NCBI GenBank assembly: GCA_037157565.1
Contig: JAZHRO010000062.1
Coordinates: forward strand, 5,084,001-5,148,000
Length of the DNA: 64,000 bases
Source of the DNA: Thalassia testudinum
Lineage: Eukaryota > Streptophyta > Magnoliopsida > Alismatales > Hydrocharitaceae
Reading direction: 5' to 3'
Below, piece after piece: positions 43,639 to 54,754 of the stretch. Each line of letters begins with the position of its first letter. The first letter of the stretch is position 1. The translations under genes and the position numbers were made by a program. The notes below the pieces were generated by a model. The model searched no databases, had not been told where the DNA came from, and saw nothing but the letters and a program-made list of their open reading frames with translations.

Positions 43639-44059
43639 CATCTGGTACCCGACATGAAGAGGCTCTTGTGAAGAGAACTAGGGTTTGCAAGTGACAAAAT
43701 GAGGCAAGTGTTTGCACTTGGCCTCTTTTATATGGCATGGGTCATGTGCTAGTCACATGACCACTTAAGTAGTTGAGAGAAATGAAATTGACAACTTAGG
43801 TGTTGAAAAAATAATGTAGTCAACAACGTAAGTTAAGCAACCATATTGCAAACAACACCCTAATATTTTCAGACATATGAAAATATTACAATTTACCCCT
43901 TTTTTTAGCAAGCATGGGTAAATTACAGTGAGGCCCTCATGGATTTTTATAAATACAAACAAATAACATATCAATCAAATTATTAGTTTTGAATCTCTTT
44001 TATTGTGCAAAGTCCTAATTTTCTTCTTATAAAGTAGAATCTCTCTGGTGCAAGAGGTT

Positions 44060-44402
44060 TTGTAAAGATGTCTGCCAATTAGTTTTGTGTGTCAATGAAT
44101 TTAATTGAATTGAACCTTGAAGCACATTATCTCTAAGGAAATGATGTCTAACATCTATGTGCTTGATACGTGAATGATGTACTAGATTTTTAGATAAATT
44201 TATTGTGCTTGTATTATCACATAAAATTTTGGATTACGTAAAAATCAATCCAAAGTCGGACAAAGTCTGTCTCATCCAAATGACCTAAGAGCAAGCAAGT
44301 GAAGCAGTAATATACTCTGCTTCAGTCGTAGAAAGTGAAACACAAGTATGTTTCTTAGAGAACCATGAGACCAGAGATTCGCCAATAAAATCACATGTGC
44401 CG
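44060..44402 (-). pseudogene. Copia RNase H, second part
   Basis: The minus strand reads GESLVSWFSKKHTCVSLSTTEAEYITAS, the Copia RNase H core with the conserved STTEAEY. It continues WMRQTLSDFG and the CDNTSTINLSKN block, then KHIDVRHHFLRD. A premature stop interrupts after LACS. The N-terminal part of this domain lies at 47193-47280, separated by a solo LTR. Confidence 0.88.
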
Positions 44403-44407
44403 CTAGT

Positions 44408-47187
44408 TGTTAAGACCCGTGCTGTTTGAGCCTTTTAAGACGTCTGGACTGTGGGTCAGACATCTGGACACCTTCCCAGACGTCTGGAAATAAAAAATTT
44501 TGAGTACGAGCTTACGTCTGCGCACGGGCTGTGTGCAGACAGTACTCTTGTTTTCCTCATTCTCTCTCTCTTTTTCCCCCCTCCAGCTAACCCTAACCCC
44601 AACCTTATAAAACCCCCTCCTCATCTCTCGTTCTCCTCACTTCATAGCCACCAGTTGCTTCTGCCCTTCCCCTTCACCCCAGCGCGAGCGAGTGAGCGCG
44701 ACAACGGCTTCGAGGAGTGGAGTGAGGAGAGGTGGAGAGTGAGCTCGCAAGCTCGTGTGGGGGCTCACGAGGAGCGCATGGCCGGAGTGGCGTGCGCACA
44801 AAGAGGAGTGCGTCAGGGGAGTCCTCCCCGACATTACTGCAGCCGGAGCTGCAGGCGTGGCGCGACCATGCACGCGCGCGGGCGAGCGGAAGTAGGTTCT
44901 GATTTTCAATTTTTCCCAGAATCAGACGTCTGGAGTGACGTCCATACGACGATGCGAACGTCTATGGGTAGTTCCAGAATCTGAGGAGAGAGTTTCGCGA
45001 TGGTACGTTCTCTTTAAGGATACGGCCATGCAGGCCGCTCTGCGGGTGCCCTTTTGCGTACCTATTTTGAGGAGATTTGGTGGATTTCGTGCAGGATTTG
45101 CTTTGGGAAGGCACGGGGCACGCCCGCCCACGCATTTTAGACGTCTAGGCGACGTACCAAACGGTTGGAAGCACTTCCTGACGTCCGGAGGTGGTCGGAC
45201 GACTGGAGTTGGGTCCAGACGGTCCAGAAGAGTTCCTGGATGTCTGGGGTGGACGCAGACTGAGGTACGATACTGGACACTTTTTAGACATTTGGAAGTT
45301 GTTTCAGACGTCTAATTTTACATCAGTAACCCTGTTTTGACCCGTTTAGGGTTCGTTTGAGGTCCGTGTTACACAAATAAGATACTGATGTGTTCCTTGT
45401 GAGTTCCTCTATTTGTTATAAGCCTTTCCATACTATTCTGATAGTTCCCTTGTGGTTGTTCCTTGTTATAGGACTTCGTTCCGTTGCAAGTTCGGGACTT
45501 GCTAAGGCACGTGAGCCTGCCGTTTAAGCCCCCAATACTCCTGGGTTTACTGGTAGAATGGCTTACCCTAATTTAATTACAAACCTGAATGCATGTGTGC
45601 AATGAATGATTTGAACCTAGGATATGGCATGAATCCTAGGACAAGAAATACTGGAAATGTCTGTATTTGATGAATGAATTGCAGTCTTGAATGAGTAGAT
45701 AGAAATGATAACAAATGCCTATAAATGAATAACATTTGCCTGTGAAATATGAAGTACTTGTGCTAGTTAACTGTTGCATGTAACTTTCCTGTTGTATACG
45801 TTAAATGACATAATACGAGCTGCATGTATATAAATTGGGAATGGTAATGTGAATGACGGAAATACGAGCTACCTGTGTACAACCTGAGTATGGAAATGTG
45901 AATGATAGCAATACAAGTTGCATATGTATAACCTAAGAATGGAAATAGAAATGATGAAACCTGGTATGGCATGGCATGAGGAATATGAGCATGAACCTTA
46001 CGGGGAATTAGGAGTAGAGCTCCTGGAAATAAATGGAATGGATCTGGAAATGTTAGTGGGGAAGTGAGCTGGCCCTTGAGTACGGAGTACTAAGGAGAGC
46101 AACTGTCCCCCTGTTTAGTGCAGAGCGGAGCTAGCCACTCTTGGGTTTGGACCTGGGGTTAGGATTGGCCACTCTGTACTGACTTCTTAGCCCTCGCGTA
46201 CATGGTACGGAGGAGAGCTACTAGTGTAGGGAGAGAGCTAGCCACCCCACGGGGCCCGGGGTTTAGCTAGCCGCCCTACACCGACTTGTTAGGCCCACTA
46301 GGCAAACCAAGGTAGTCAGGCGAGGGTGCGCGGACTGTGGAGGAGCGAGACCCCTGTTTGGTTCTTACGGGCTAGACCCCTGTTATTAAGAGGGCTAGGC
46401 CCTATACTGTTCCGTGCTATACTTTCGGCGCACTCGTTAGCGGAAACAATTGACCGCGTGCCCGCGCGGGGTAGCTACTCGTGCGCTTATCGTGCGTATC
46501 GTAGTCACCGTTACGTCTGTCCGTGACCTTGGGGTGGTTGATTGGCTGTAGGATCACCACGGGGGACTCTCCCGGCCAGGAGAGCACCATGTGTGCTTTC
46601 TACTCTTCGGAAAAGACTGAAATCAAGATCGTTCCCACGAGAAACATTCAAGATCAAGAAAGAGATCTGATAAATAAACCAATGGATGAAAATGAATAAA
46701 TTGTGAAATAAAGTAAATGAAATAAATAACTACCTGTCCACTTTTACTACTTTAGTTAGTTGATTGCCACTCTACTCAGCGTTCGCTGACTTTGTGTACT
46801 CATAACCCTTTTCAGATCCAGGTGTTGAGCAGCCAGAGTCTACGACTGCAGAGGGTGCTGGATACAGTAGAGCCCAGTAGCTGTAGTTCTTTTGTTGTAC
46901 TCCTTTGGTAGTAGTGAGTAGACTCTTATTCCTTTATGTTCTATACTTTTACGTTATGTACTTTATGTTCCTATACCTTGTTACTTTCCGATGTTGTAGT
47001 GGTGATATGTACTGTACCTGTTTTTACTTCTTTACTGCTGTACCTTTTTGCTGTTAGTTGCATAGCATAGTGAATGTGGTTTACTTTCCTGCTTTTTGGT
47101 TATTTCTCGTTGGATGACTGGGTCTTGGGATCAGTCGAGTCGGTCTGGTCTCATGTCCTGTAGGGATTCGGGAACCGAGTCGTAACA
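44408..47187 (+). mobile_element. solo LTR, Gypsy-like, 2780 bp, in RNase H
   Basis: Starts tgttaagacccg and ends gagtcgtaaca. It is flanked by perfect ctagt duplications (44403-44407 and 47188-47192). The insertion splits the Copia RNase H right after the DRKST motif. A TATA box (tataaaa) is at 44607. It is GC-rich at 44640-45250 and has no coding domains. TGTTA/TAACA ends and length suggest a Gypsy LTR. Plus or minus orientation is inferred from the TATA box. It contains GACGTC pairs like those of LTR b. Confidence 0.93.
44439..45312 (+). repeat. GACGTC sites in the Gypsy-like solo LTR
   Basis: Hexamers start at 44439, 44459 (gacatc) and 44479, each 20 bp apart. Later ones are at 44925, 44937, 44957 (aacgtc), 45140, 45180, 45198 (gacgac), 45218, 45239 (gatgtc), 45287 (gacatt) and 45307. 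Steps of about 20 bp recur. The first trio lies about 125 bp before TATA; the others lie after it. Confidence 0.75.
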
Positions 47188-47192
47188 CTAGT

Positions 47193-48115
47193 GCTCTTTC
47201 GATCTATGCAACTCCCTACATAGTCTACATCACCAAAGGATAATAAATATAAGGTTTGTGCATTAGGATAGAAAAGACCAAGATCTTTTGTGCTGTTTAG
47301 GTATCTAAATCTTCTTTTTACTGCATTAAAACGAGATTCCTTGGGTTTGGATTGGAATCTCACACATAAACATGTAGCAAAAAGAATATCAGGTCTAGAA
47401 GCTGTAAGATATAGCAGTGAACTTATCATGCCCCGGTATTTCTTTTCATCTACCCTATTGCTGGATAAATCTTTACCAAGAGAAGTAGATAGAGCAATCG
47501 GAGTCTCTTTACCATTTACATTTTCAAAGTCAAATTTCTCGAGAATTTCAATAACATATTTTGTTTGACTAATGTAAATTCTTGTGTCTAATTGTTGAAT
47601 TTGGAGTTCTAAAAAGAATCTGAGTTCATCTATCATACTCATTTCAAACTCAGTCTTCATAGTTTCACAGAAATGTTGACACAGAGACTCCTTAGTTAAT
47701 CCAAATATAATATCGTCGACATATATTTAAACCAGTAGATGTCATTTTCTTATTCTTTTACAAAAAGAGTTGAATCAACAACTCCAATTCTAAATTCGTG
47801 CTGAAGAAGAAAGGTCCTAAGCCTATCATACCAGGCCCTGGGAGCTTGTTTAAGTCCATATAACGCCTTATTGAGCTTATATAAATGCTCTGGGTGTGCT
47901 GAGTCCTCGAACCCGAGAGGCTGATGAACATAAACTTCCTTAATATAACCATTAAGAAAGGTGCTCTTGACATCTATTTGATATAGCTTGAAGTCCTTTG
48001 CACTTGCAAAGGTAAGTTGCATCCGTATGGACTCCAAGCGAGCAACATGAGCATATGTCTCATCAAAGTCCATACCCTCTTGTTGGTTGTAGCCTTGAGA
48101 TAAAGTCTGGCTTTA
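47193..48115 (-). pseudogene. Copia reverse transcriptase and start of RNase H (element c)
   Basis: The minus strand has GMDFDETYAHVARLESIRMQ and YQIDVKSTFLNGYIKEVYVHQPLGFED. It then reads LYKLNKALYGLKQAPRAWYDRL. The catalytic block reads YVDDIIFG at about 47730-47705, intact, although a stop precedes it. After that come LQIQQLDTRIYISQTKY, KYRGMISSLLYLTASRPDILFA and KRRFRYLNSTKDLGL, and the RNase H start DVDYVGSCIDRKST. Stops and frameshifts are few, so element c is fairly young. Confidence 0.9.
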
Positions 48116-48390
48116 TTCCTGATCACTGAACCAGATTCATTTAATTGTTTTCAGAACACCCACTTGGTTCCAATGATGGAATTGCCCTCAGGAGCGGGTA
48201 CCAAGTTTCATGCATTGTTCCTTGTAAATTGGAGTAGCTCCTTCTGCATAGCTATAACCCATGACTTATCCTTTATTGGCTCATCAACTTTCTTGGGTTC
48301 AAGTTGAGAAACAAAGGCATTAAGGACAAAATCAACTTTAAAGTGAGATTGGATTTTTACACCTTATTTAATATCACCTATGATGTGTTC

Positions 48391-49330
48391 TTAAGGGTGA
48401 TCCTTATGGTGTACCCATTCTTTTGGAAGATCATGTACATTTCGTGTATCTTCCATTTTTGATACATCGATGAAGGGGGTATCTTCATCATCAGAATCTA
48501 AATAATTTGGTTCAGGTTCACCTAAGTTTATTTCATCAAATGAAACATGCAGGGATTCTTCTATAACGAAAGTTCTTTTATTAAATACTCGATAAGCTTT
48601 ACTTCTTGTTGAATAGCCAATACAGATGCCTTCATCACCTTTAGCATCACACTTATCAAGCCGATCATGGGTGTTTAATAAATAACATCGACTTCCAAAC
48701 ACCCTAAAATATGAAATGCTAGGAGACTTCTCATAATAAAGCTCACATGGAGTTTTCTTAATAATAGGTCTTAAGAGAGTTTTATTAAGAACATAACATA
48801 CTGTATTAATGGTTTCCGCCTAGAAATATTTTTGAAGCCCAGACTGCAAGAGCAAAGTTCAGGCGCATTCTTGTAGAGTACGATTCTTGCGCTCTACAAC
48901 ACCATTTTGAGATGGTGCCCGTGGAATTGAAAATTTATGGGTTATGCCAGAATTGACACAAAAACTTGAAAATTTTCATTTTCAAGTTCACCGCCCTGAT
49001 CAGTCCTAAGTCTAAGAATTAAGGATGATTTTTCCTTTTGAAGTCTTCGAGCAAGACTTAGGAATGAATCAAATGAGTCATCCTTATGTTTCAAGAAGAT
49101 GACCCAAGTGAACCTAGAGAAGTCATCAACAATAATTAGGCAAAATTTTGATCCATTTAGACTCTCGAATCGTGCTGGTTCAAATAGATCAAGGTGTAAC
49201 AACTCTAAAGGTCGTGTTGTTGAAACTAAATCTTTAGGTTTAAAAGAAGCCTTGTGCATTTTTTCGAGTTCACAAGACTTGCACAAAACATCCTTTTTCT
49301 AAGTTAGTTTGGGTAGACCCCTTACTAACT
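48391..49330 (-). pseudogene. Copia integrase (element c)
   Basis: Read on the minus strand: the paired cysteines of the zinc-binding domain (CKSCELEKMHKASF), then LELLHLDLFEPARFESLNGSKFCLIIVDDFSRFTWV with the first catalytic Asp. Then FKIL-type spacing leads to LRTDQGGELENENF with the second Asp. The glutamate region after 48940 is broken by frameshifts. The C-terminal part at 48702-48391 (MFGSRCYLLNTHDRLDKCDAKGDEGICIGYSTRSKAYRVFN) is well preserved. Confidence 0.9.
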
Positions 49331-49499
49331 CATTTTTGGCTAACCTATTAAGATGTTTGTGATTAATGTGACATAGCCTACGATGCCAAAGATCTACTTC
49401 AACATGGGAGGCAAGCAGACATTTTACAAATTTCTCTTATGAAAAATGAAGAGCATAGATATTCTCATACCTAAAGCCTTCAATTAAAATCGTATTTAT

Positions 49500-49800
49500 T
49501 TTTTATTTTAATATTTTAAATCCAACTTTAGTAAACAAAACATCACATCCATCATCACATATTTGACTAACACTAAGCAAGTTATGTTTTAAGTTTTCTA
49601 CTAAAAGAACATCACGTACCTGTTTAGAAGAATTACATATTGTACCTTCACTAATAATGCGACAACGTTTGTTGTTGCCCAACTTGACGTGACCTCCATC
49701 TTCGATTCTGGTCCACTTGATAAAGAGGTCAGAGTGTCCCGTTATGTGCTTGGAACACGCACTGTCTAGGGTCCATTTGTCCTTTTTGACTTGCAAAATA
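49500..49800 (-). pseudogene. Copia protease / pre-integrase (element c)
   Basis: The minus strand reads KDKWTLDSACSKHITGHSDLFI. The D-S-A triad is the Copia protease active site. It runs on into GGHVKLGNNKRCRIISEGTICN, then KHNLLSVSQICDDGCDVLF, the pre-integrase region. No stop interrupts this 97-codon stretch, although flanking sequence is broken. Confidence 0.87.
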
Positions 49801-49989
49801 ATTTATTAAATCTATTTTAGGTACCCATTTTCTTTTGGGTCCTTGATGGTTAGTACCCTTTAAATCCTTAGGTTTATAGATCACCTTAGTGTTAGACCTA
49901 TAATTCTTAGGATTCTTGAGCTTTTGATAAATCCATACATGCTTAGGTTCATGTGATTTATTTTGTGTGTCCTTTTTATTATTGAACTT

Positions 49990-51286
49990 GGCTTTTAAAT
50001 TATTTCAAAATTCAGTATTCACCCTACTTGTTGTTTTTAGATTATTCAAAGTGCCCTCGAAGTGTTCATAAATATCTTCTAATTCTACTATTTTTGCATG
50101 TAATTGATTGTTTGTTTCTTTTGACATTTCTAATTCTATTTCTAAACAAGATTTTTCTATTTCTAGAGTTTTATAACTATCATGCACGACCTTATTTTCT
50201 TTTTTAATCAACCTAGCTTTGTGATTCAAATCTTCATATGCTTGTAATAATTCATTAAAAGTGACTTCAGAATCTACCTCATTTTTTGAGTTGTCGTTGT
50301 TAGCCGTTAAGCAAAGATGTGCAATTTCCATTTCTTCGGAAGATGATTCCATGCTGGAATCACTATCATCCCAAGTCGCCTTGTTTGCCTTTCTTGAAAT
50401 CTTCTTCTGATCAAGTTCTTTGTCCTTCTTCTTTTCTTCCTTCTTCTTCTTGATCATTAGACAATCTTTTCGTACGTGTCCCTTCTTCTTACACTCAAAA
50501 CAAATAATGTCATTTGTAAATTTATTGACTTTCTTACCTTATTTTCGGATGAATCTTCTCGTTAGAAGAGCAAGCTCTTCTTCTTCGTTGGAGTTGGAAT
50601 CGTCGAAGTTCGACTCCTTTATTGCTTTGAAAGCAAGTTCCTTCTTCTTGCTTACCGATTTTTCTTCATTCTTCTTCATATTTTCCAATTAGACTTCATA
50701 CACCATGAGACTTCTAATCAAGTCATCTAAGGAGAGAGTAGAGAGGTCTTTCGCCTCTTGGATGGATGTGGATTTTGGAGACTAATCGCTTGTAAGGGAT
50801 CTCAAGATCTTCCTTACAAGCTGCTCCTCCTTCAGCTTGACTACAAGGTTCTTCATTGGATTCACGATCTCTCTAAATCTTGTGTACATCTCATTGATTG
50901 TTTCATCTTTCTGCATCCTGAAATACTCATAGCTTTATGTTATAATAGAAATATGTGTTTCTTTTACCTTGTACTTTCATAGGTGACTTGCAGCGTGTTC
51001 CATATCTCGTATGCAGATTCACATGCGAAGATACGGTTAAATTCTTCCCTTGATAATGCATCGCTTTTGCATTTCCTGCGATCTTTTTCTTTTGGTCCGA
51101 GGTCCAAACAACACCTTCCTGTGGCTTCGGATACGTGTATTTCTCTTGAATGAGAGTCCACGAGTCCTCATCCATGGCCTTGAGGAAGATTTGCATCCTC
51201 CTCTTCCAGTATCCATAGTCTGTCCCATCAAGGTAAGGAGGACGTGTGAATGACTATCCTTCAGTGCGCTTGACTGATGATGCCAT
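49990..51286 (-). pseudogene. SIRE-type gag (element c)
   Basis: ATG at 51286 (MASSVKRTEG) is followed by a stop. The frame resumes with RPPYLDGTDYGYWKRRMQIFLKAMDEDSWTLIQ, the usual SIRE gag N-terminus. UBN2 parts follow in shifted frames (GKNLTVSSHVN and ACESAYEIWNTLQVTYES). A zinc knuckle of the CX2CX4HX4C type (CFECKKKGHVRKDC) lies on the minus strand at about 50500-50460. A lysine-rich segment and coiled coil follow (50457-50005). Confidence 0.87.
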
Positions 51287-51320
51287 TGGGAGAGAGAAGG
51301 ATTACTTCTTCTATTCGCAA

Positions 51321-51335
51321 CTCGCTTTGATACCA
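51321..51335 (-). other. initiator-Met tRNA primer-binding site of element c
   Basis: On the minus strand TGGTATCAAAGCGAG starts two bases after the 5' LTR end. The plant iMet site is TGGTATCAGAGC, so this is the usual primer for Copia. Confidence 0.9.
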
Positions 51336-51337
51336 CC

Positions 51338-51796
51338 TGTAGGATCTGTAAAGCACAAACACACTAGAAGGGGGGATGAATAGTGTGGTAGATAAAAATT
51401 TGCAGGAATAACAAACCATAAAAGAAACACAAGATATAAAGTGATTCCCCTCACTTTGGTACTCCACTACCTAAGTCTCCCGACTTAGGATTTTTAACGC
51501 GATTCCCTCAACCCGGAGGGAATCAATTTACTAATACTTAAGGTAATTAACGGGTTACCTCAACCCAATTACAAGATATCAAAAAGAAATAAAGATACAG
51601 GTGTAACCAAGATGCAAATAAAAACTTACAATAAATTCCTAAGTCTCCAACGAGTGGATATTTTAATAGATGATAATATACCAATCTAATGAAATCAGAC
51701 TAAAACGAAAGATAATACGATAAAGCATGAGATTGCCTGAAAGATGTTTGTTGAGAGAGTGTCGCCTTGAAGGATGCAACAAAACAATAAGCCTTG
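51338..51796 (-). mobile_element. 5' LTR of element c, truncated
   Basis: Begins tgtaggatctg on the plus strand. It follows the 3' LTR closely for 460 bp and then diverges at about 51796. Lost sequence includes its U3 array and TATA box, so this copy could not promote transcription. Confidence 0.9.
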
Positions 51797-52071
51797 TGAA
51801 CATATTGGTTCTTATTGAATACTAATCATACATTGGTTCTCATTGTATATATTTTGGCATATATAATTCATTGAATATCCCTATTGTGCTCCATTTATTG
51901 TACTCATTTATTTCAATTGAAGATTATTGTGTGAGTTTCATATTTACTCCATGCGAAGACCTCAGACTCCTTTTAGATTATGAGTTTATAAATTTAAATA
52001 TTTGTTATAAGTTTTTGTCGATTATAGTACAACTCATGCATTTTTTAACATTCAACGAAACCCTACCGACA
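51797..52071 (+). mobile_element. LTR d2, right part
   Basis: Shares tttactcc, gacctc and tatagtacaact blocks with the right end of LTR d1. It ends ccgaca, followed by ctata at 52072-52076, which is the target duplication of d2 with 37409-37413. Confidence 0.8.
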
Positions 52072-52076
52072 CTATA

Positions 52077-52473
52077 GTAGCATAGCTTTATCCCTACTTT
52101 ATGGCTCTATAGGTATTTGTTTTTGCTTTTGTTTTTGGAAGGGTATTCGCTTTGCGAATTCTCGTCTCTTTTGCGAGATAAAATACTCCTTGTGAAGAGA
52201 AGGGGATTGAGGTACGCTACCATCGGTTCAAACTAACGTGGTTATAAGAGGTTGAACTACCTTCGTTTAAGTAGTTCGTTAGTAGATTTAATCTGCTAGG
52301 TAAATAGAGAAATCCTAAATCAAGAGATTTGGGTGGTGGTTTTTACCCGGATTTGGGTTCCTACCTAAAAATCCATTGTGCCATTTGTGAGATTGGTTAT
52401 TTGTAATTGTTGATTTATATTCCACATAATTTATTTATCACATTTGATATCACCACCTTCGTTAGAACCTACA
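52077..52473 (+). mobile_element. LTR b3, right part
   Basis: Resumes LTR b3 after d2. It contains the conserved hairpin ATTCGCTTTGCGAAT at 52145-52159. The perfect 7-bp stem GAACTAC/GTAGTTC lies at 52254-52277. It ends acctaca, like b1 (atttaca). Together with 36071-37413 it makes a full-length b LTR. Confidence 0.87.
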
Positions 52474-54754
52474 CTAATACATTTTACTACAATATTTAAA
52501 TGTTATTTTAACTTACTTTAAAAATACTTAAGCATTATCTTAAATCATATGAAATATTCTTCCTTCCTCGTTGATATTTTTCATATTTAATAAAATACAC
52601 TTGCAACTTTAGTCACACCACTTTTTCAAAAAACTTTAATCACAACACTTATAAAAAAAGATACATTTCTCCCTAAAATCACATCTAATATTTATGTCAT
52701 TCAAAATCAAAATAGATATTGAAATCATTCTTTTATATCAACATACTAAAATAAAAAGTTAATAATCCGAAAAAGAACAATATATAAGGCCATCATAAAT
52801 ATATTTGTTTAACACAAAAAAATTCTTAATCTAACACTATACTAACCTAACTTAAAACTATTACAATTATGACTTCTATTTTGTTGTTTGGATCTATATA
52901 TCCCTTCTTTTAATGTTATTGAGATTGGGATGCAAATAACGTTATTCAAAAAAATATTATCGAATAAATAATGTAATTTAAAAATAAAATTTAGACATTG
53001 ATTATAATTAGTAATCACTTGAATTCATTTCGAGTGAATTAGATAAATTAATAAATGACTCAAACTTCTTCATCCTTTTCTCCATAAACCTTATATACTC
53101 CTTTGATTCCCTTTTATATGCGTCTGCTTACCTTTTATGTTAATATACTTGCTTTTTATTGATGATAGAACACACTCTTTTGCAACAACTCCCAGTAATA
53201 ATGGTAAATTAATAATTGTCATGTAATTACTCAAGAGTCTACGCAATGGTTTAATTTAAAGGAAAGGATGAACTACTAAATAAACGTTAAATGTATGAAA
53301 CAAAGAAATACATCGCTATAAAATTATAACATATAATGCACCAGTCATATGCAAGTGTTTAACTTGAAATTTAGCTACTTATTAAGATATTATGAAATAT
53401 GTTGATAAAAAGGTACTAGAATTTAACTCAGAGGCACAATATTGTGGATGTGATGAAATGTAAAAGCTGACAGTAGATAGACTTAAATAAAAAAAATGAA
53501 AACAAGGCTGATGATATGTTAGTTTTGTCTGATGGCTCCTTTTGGTCCTTGAAATACCTACTTTTGACTTCTTTTTTTTAATGCCCCTGTGACCTCATAA
53601 TTATGTTAGTATAATAACTTGGAGATACTATCTAATGCATGCTTCGGGATATTTTTATTGTAATTAATTTATCCTTCTTAGGAAGCATCACATTTTCGAT
53701 GGGATTTTGGTTTCTTGATTACATAATACCTTTCGTCTGCATGAGGTGTTTGCATGATCTGCTAAACTTCCCTGCAAAGGTAGCTTTGGCCACACATATG
53801 TCGATGGCAAATTGGAGGGAACATTATTATGGGTTTATCACGACATATTGGGATCATGCATTGGCATAGTGACTTGCATACCTACCTCCATGCCTAACAA
53901 CTATAACAACTAAAGAAGCTAGAGAATGTCCATCATACATTGGTTCCATAGATAGTCATGCCTTGTGCAATGTTTGTTATCTCTTTTACACATAAGACTG
54001 TTGATGGAAGACTTCAGTAGTAGTAGGGGAAGGGGGTGTTATTCATGGGTTTGGAAGTACCATTAAAGATAGCAATGGAGAAACACAATTAGTTGGTGGG
54101 GGAGGGGGAGGGTTGTGCAGAAGGGGGATGCTACAAATGGGATGTAGATGCATTACGTGCAACAATAATAATAGAGAGGAGTTTTCTATCTTATACATGC
54201 TGGGAAAGGGGAGGGAGCTTTATTACCTCAAAGATTTTCGTCTAACCTACATCTTGAGGGTTAGAAACAAAGCCCTACAACTAACGTAAACCCCAACCAG
54301 AAATTTTGCACGCTATCTTTGAGTGAGATTTTTGTTATGTGCTTTAGCATGAATTCCATCCATCACCAATTAGTGAATAGCCATGTTAGTGCTTAAAATG
54401 TATGCACGGTTGTTCTTGTGATGCTGGGAAAATGGTAGGGCATTTTTAAAAAAATTCCTACTTGACACATTTTAAATTTCATTTTATTTGAAGTGCATTT
54501 GCATTTTCCACTTAGAATTCAAGCTTCCTTCTACCTTTGGATGATTTCTTTTAGCTTGGATTTCTTTTGTTATATAAATGTAAAAATATATTAGATTAGG
54601 ATTTGATGTTGATGCTTTTGTTAATTTCTAAATGGAAAAGAAATACGTGAGTAGTCATCCTTTCCCTTTCAGAAAAAAAGAAATAGCACTCTCTCATCTC
54701 CAACCTATTACATTATAGGCTCTATTGAAGATCTTATAAATAATAAAATAATAA
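52474..54754. other. AT-rich, mostly noncoding
   Basis: I see no domain or RNA gene. One short exon-like frame (53639-53869) is listed separately. Confidence 0.5.
53639..53869 (+). pseudogene. unidentified exon-like fragment
   Basis: A 76-codon open frame whose second half (CLHDLLNFPAKVALATHMSMANWREHYYGFITTYWDHALA) has the composition of real protein. It occurs in a long noncoding region and ends with a TAG. I do not recognise the family. It may be a gene fragment carried by repeats, or chance. Confidence 0.25.

Larger units (their letters stand above)
38586..51796 (-). mobile_element. SIRE-type Copia element c, nearly complete, with two nested LTRs
   Basis: A minus-strand element with 3' LTR (38586-39923), polypurine tracts, env-like ORF, RNase H, RT, integrase, protease, gag, primer site and 5' LTR (51338-51796, truncated). 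It spans 13.2 kb, of which about 4.5 kb is two later solo LTRs (40908-42621 and 44408-47187). The remaining 8.7 kb fits a SIRE element. The extra 3' ORF and gag coiled coil are SIRE features. The outer 880 bp of the 5' LTR are deleted together with the middle of d2, so no target duplication remains. Scattered stops show that it is inactive. Confidence 0.9.

Noticed and set aside
43486..43655. Remnant of another LTR c inside element c
   Set aside because: Only the palindrome pairs match. I found no other LTR c blocks in the flanks. It is kept as an internal array, though this should be checked.
44451..45315. Two long plus frames (177 and 126 codons)
   Set aside because: GC-rich region of a solo LTR. 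They show no domain and are broken relative to each other.
54384..54754. Start of LTR c2 at tgttagtgc (54384)
   Set aside because: The sequence between 54384 and 54754 does not resemble LTR c, so only the part from 54755 is called.
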